Assembly: GCF_039614845.1 (NCBI RefSeq) | Contig: NZ_JBDIML010000003.1 | Span: forward strand, 496,001-560,000 | Length of the DNA: 64,000 nt | Direction of reading: 5' to 3' | Source of the DNA: Ornithinibacillus xuwenensis | GTDB taxonomy: Bacteria; Bacillota; Bacilli; Bacillales; Amphibacillaceae | In this document: positions 61,877 to 64,000 of the stretch, in pieces | Layout of the letters: every line of letters starts with the position of its first letter | How positions within the stretch are numbered: position 1 is the stretch's first letter | Translations under genes and position numbers: made by a program | The notes under the pieces: model-generated | The model's input: the letters and a program-made list of their open reading frames with translations, nothing else | What the model was told of the DNA's origin: nothing | Databases searched by the model: none

Positions 61877-62074
61877 TTCGAAATAAAAACATTAAAAATC
61901 CATATTAATTTTAATCAATTAATAATTAGCAATTTGTCGGCATCATACAGTTACTTACCTCCCTTTAAATTTCACCTTATTATGGCACTCTTTCGTTATT
62001 CTGTAAATAAGGAATTTTCTACATCGTAATAAGCATCTAAAAAAAGAACTAGGACATACGAATTTCTTTTCACT
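61877..62074. other. Rest of the gap between the lipoprotein and ABC-F genes
   Basis: AT-rich sequence. The minus strand holds GGGAGG and a six-codon ORF (MMPTNC) near 61943, and GTAAGTAAC (61950-61958) is complementary to 61810-61818. I see no supported gene. Confidence 0.35.
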
Positions 62075-62737
62075 TTAAAACTCAATAGCTATCTTTTTCC
62101 CTTCTGCTAATTCCTCTTTATCCTCAGTAAACACATTACTAGTAGTAATGCTAAGCTTCGTTAATTCGCTGATATCGGTCTCTTCGAGAATAAATGCCAA
62201 TTCTCCAGTTTTACTATCTCCAGCTAGGATAGGACCATTCAGACTTTGAAGGTAAAAATCATCCTCAAAGCTCTTTTGTTCGCCCTGGTTGGTTTCTATG
62301 ACAGACACTGGTGCAAAGTCTACTATTTGGTCAGCGTTATTTGTGATGGTTACCTGTAATTTCACATAAAGAAAATTCGTTTCCTGATGGGTTAATCCGT
62401 GAAAGTAATCGATTAGGTGGTAAGCAGGTGTAAAATCCAACACTTTTACATCTGATAGCTGGAAATTAATCGGTCCAATAGTAGTTGATACTTTGTCGTC
62501 CGTTATAGCCATGAGCTCAACCTTCCCATCCTCATCACGAAAAACCTGTCCGACTTCCGTCAATGAATCAGTCGCAGGAGCCTGGGGATTATCCCGATAT
62601 TTTTCTGGATTATAGGATGTTTGCTTAACGGTAGACTTTACTTCTTTCTCAACTAAATCTGTATTTGAAGTATCCTGATCATCTGAGCAGCCAACAAGTA
62701 GTAGCGCCGCTAGGAGATATATACTCATTCTTTTCAC
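62075..62737 (-). CDS. Lipoprotein with a DUF4352-like domain
   Basis: This is a 220-aa secreted lipoprotein. The signal is MKRMSIYLLAALLLVGC with the lipid cysteine at residue 17. After a polar linker of about 60 residues, the domain contains NFLYVKLQVTITNNADQIVDFAPVSVIETNQGEQ and AGDSKTGELAFILEETDISELTKLSI, the layout of DUF4352 immunoglobulin-like domains. Function unknown. It follows the alkaline phosphatase gene on the same strand by about 70 bases, with a hairpin between. Confidence 0.72.
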   Translation of the reverse strand: MKRMSIYLLAALLLVGCSDDQDTSNTDLVEKEVKSTVKQTSYNPEKYRDNPQAPATDSLTEVGQVFRDEDGKVELMAITDDKVSTTIGPINFQLSDVKVLDFTPAYHLIDYFHGLTHQETNFLYVKLQVTITNNADQIVDFAPVSVIETNQGEQKSFEDDFYLQSLNGPILAGDSKTGELAFILEETDISELTKLSITTSNVFTEDKEELAEGKKIAIEF

Positions 62738-62768
62738 TATTAAGTCCTCCTACACGATTAGATAAAAG

Positions 62769-62797
62769 GATATCCCGCTGAGTGGCAGCAGGATATC
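62769..62797 (-). terminator. Terminator of the alkaline phosphatase gene
   Basis: GATATCC-GCTG pairs with CAGC-GGATATC (one mismatch) ten bases beyond the stop, then CTTTTATC on the minus strand. Confidence 0.7.
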
Positions 62798-62806
62798 GGT
62801 GATTTT

Positions 62807-64000
62807 TTATCTGGTTCTTTTGTTCATTAGAATATCGATGACCTTTTGACCAACCTCATGGTTATCGTGAAGACCAAAGAACTCATTTGCCTGTGGACCA
62901 TAGGCATAAACATTTACATCGACACCATCATGTCCACCAGTCGTCCAACCTGTACCAGATCTCACATCAAAAATACGTTCAATCGCATTATCAATTTGAC
63001 CAACATCATTTGTAGCTGTAGCTTCCTGAACAGATTGAATTTCTTCCTGTGTTAATTCTAGATTAATATATTCTGAAAGAACTTCTTCTACCTCACCACC
63101 GTTAGCAATTTCAGATGCCATAAAATCCGGTGTGCGTTCAGCAGCTAGAAGAGAAGTTGGATCCCATCGATACTCACCAGCAATTCCCATTGCAAATCCG
63201 CCAGTTGAGTGGTCAGCTGTCGTAATGACTAAAGTTTGCTTGTCGTTTTTCGCAAATTCGATTGCTGCTTCAAATGCTTCTTCAAAATCTTCCATTTCAC
63301 TCATTGCTCCAACAATATCATTATCATGTCCAGCCCAATCGATTTCGCTACCCTCTACCATTAAAAAGAATCCATCGTTATCCTTACTTAAACGATCTAA
63401 GGCAGATTCTGTCATTTCTGCTAGTGAAGGCTGTTCTTCTGGTCGATCAATTGCATAATTCAGACCAACTGGCGCAAATAATCCTACTACCTGCTCATTA
63501 TCATCGTTTAGGAGTTGTTCTTTTGTTGTCACATAGCTAAATCCATCCTCCTGGAACTCTTCGGCTAAATTTCGGTCAGACCGTTCAAAGTAGGATGTCC
63601 CTCCACCAAGAATAACATCAATTTTATGCTCACCATTGATTAATTCATCGAAGTAATCATCCGCAATATCATTATAATTGTGACGGGATTCATCATGTGC
63701 ACCAAATGAAGCTGGTGTTGCATGTGTTACTTGTGAAGTAGATACCAATCCAGTTGATTTTCCTTTTTCCTTTGCCTTCTCTAGTACTGTTTCTACTTCC
63801 TGCTTGTTCACGTCAACCGCAATAGCATTGTTATAGGTTTTAATTCCAGATGACATAGCTGTTGCTGCTGCTGCTGAGTCCGTAATATTTTCCTGATCAT
63901 CCCATGGATAGGTTTCTTGCATTCCTACTAAGTATTTATCAAAAGCTGTTTTTTCCATGTATGGAGTGGACTTATCATCTTTGTAGTAGCGATAAGCTGT
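62807..64000 (-). CDS. Alkaline phosphatase, PhoA family (N-terminus beyond the window)
   Basis: This is the last 397 codons of a secreted alkaline phosphatase; the frame is open to base 64000 with YRYYKDDKSTPYMEKTAFDKY before the internal ATG 63958, so that ATG is not the start. The active-site serine lies in ITDSAAAATAMSSG. Metal ligands appear in FLMVEGSEIDWAGHDND, TTADHSTGGFAMG and GTGWTTGGHDGVDV, so all three metal sites are intact. It releases phosphate from esters outside the cell. Induction by phosphate starvation is usual for the family but its promoter is outside the window. Confidence 0.92.
   Translation of the reverse strand, partial: TAYRYYKDDKSTPYMEKTAFDKYLVGMQETYPWDDQENITDSAAAATAMSSGIKTYNNAIAVDVNKQEVETVLEKAKEKGKSTGLVSTSQVTHATPASFGAHDESRHNYNDIADDYFDELINGEHKIDVILGGGTSYFERSDRNLAEEFQEDGFSYVTTKEQLLNDDNEQVVGLFAPVGLNYAIDRPEEQPSLAEMTESALDRLSKDNDGFFLMVEGSEIDWAGHDNDIVGAMSEMEDFEEAFEAAIEFAKNDKQTLVITTADHSTGGFAMGIAGEYRWDPTSLLAAERTPDFMASEIANGGEVEEVLSEYINLELTQEEIQSVQEATATNDVGQIDNAIERIFDVRSGTGWTTGGHDGVDVNVYAYGPQANEFFGLHDNHEVGQKVIDILMNKRTR

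Noticed and set aside
61923..61946. MMPTNC mini-ORF behind GGGAGG and its complement at 61810-61818
   Set aside because: It lies upstream of the best promoter, its spacing to the site is long, and nine-base complementarity is not rare in such AT-rich sequence.
1..64000. Search for CRISPR arrays, tRNA, rRNA, transposases and attachment sites
   Set aside because: No spaced repeats, cloverleaf sequences or transposase motifs were recognised by eye; a tRNAscan or ISfinder run would be decisive.

Overview
The window is a low-GC Firmicute chromosome segment, most likely from a salt- or alkali-tolerant Bacillaceae genus of the Oceanobacillus/Virgibacillus/Gracilibacillus type. The genus is an inference. 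It rests on the AT-rich composition, strong AGGAGG-type ribosome sites, CcpA-type cre boxes, a Zur box, a LicT-type antiterminator, Bce- and Lyt-type two-component modules, an SspO-like spore protein and many sodium-linked carriers. I saw no rRNA, tRNA, insertion sequence, prophage or CRISPR array. Most of the window is ordinary core and accessory chromosome.

Layout. 1-4.4 kb: a cut-off sugar-binding protein and a ChvE/MmsAB monosaccharide ABC operon with a perfect cre box. 4.7-16.7 kb: small independent units, comprising a cation/proton antiporter, a frameshifted GNAT acetyltransferase, a cobalamin/metal-binding protein, spore and hypothetical small proteins, membrane proteins, a MerR/CPBP divergent pair, a metallophosphoesterase, a Gfo/Idh/MocA oxidoreductase, a universal stress protein and a two-HTH PD-(D/E)XK nuclease-like protein. 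17-23.5 kb: two paralogous DUF485 + sodium:solute symporter pairs, the second co-transcribed with a LytS/LytT-type sensor and regulator. 23.6-26.5 kb: a TetR-controlled ABC exporter of the fluoroquinolone-export type. 26.7-30 kb: an RNase J-family paralog and a DHA2 multidrug efflux pump. 30.2-35.4 kb: a DesK/NarL-type two-component system with a DrrA-type ABC exporter. 35.7-41.7 kb: a beta-glucoside PTS operon (licT, bglP, two GH1 enzymes) with a RAT/terminator leader. 42-46.5 kb: a complete Bce-type peptide sensing and detoxification module with its binding site. 46.5-54.9 kb: an AAA ATPase, an unassigned transporter, an MMPL exporter with an extracellular coiled-coil partner and divergent TetR, and a DUF4317 protein. 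55-58.7 kb: a zinc-starvation locus (zinT, two COG0523 GTPases, zinc-independent S14) behind two adjoining Zur boxes. 58.9-59.4 kb: a small XRE/membrane-protein pair with a perfect 23-bp inverted repeat around its promoter. 59.6-62 kb: an ABC-F protein behind an apparent leader-peptide attenuator. 62-64 kb: a lipoprotein and an alkaline phosphatase that runs off the window.

How the genes work together. Carbon-catabolite control (cre) links the monosaccharide ABC, symporter and beta-glucoside units. Four sets of efflux genes (TetR-ABC, DHA2, MMPL, DesK-type ABC), the Bce module and the ABC-F protein form a dense antibiotic/envelope-stress block. The most interesting non-coding signals are the ABC-F leader (promoter, 11-residue uORF whose stop touches an intrinsic terminator), a BtsR/LytT-like direct repeat upstream of the symporter operon, and the double operator of the XRE pair. 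I found no convincing wholly new system. The best candidates for new biology are the two-HTH nuclease-like protein and the XRE/DUF2178-like pair.
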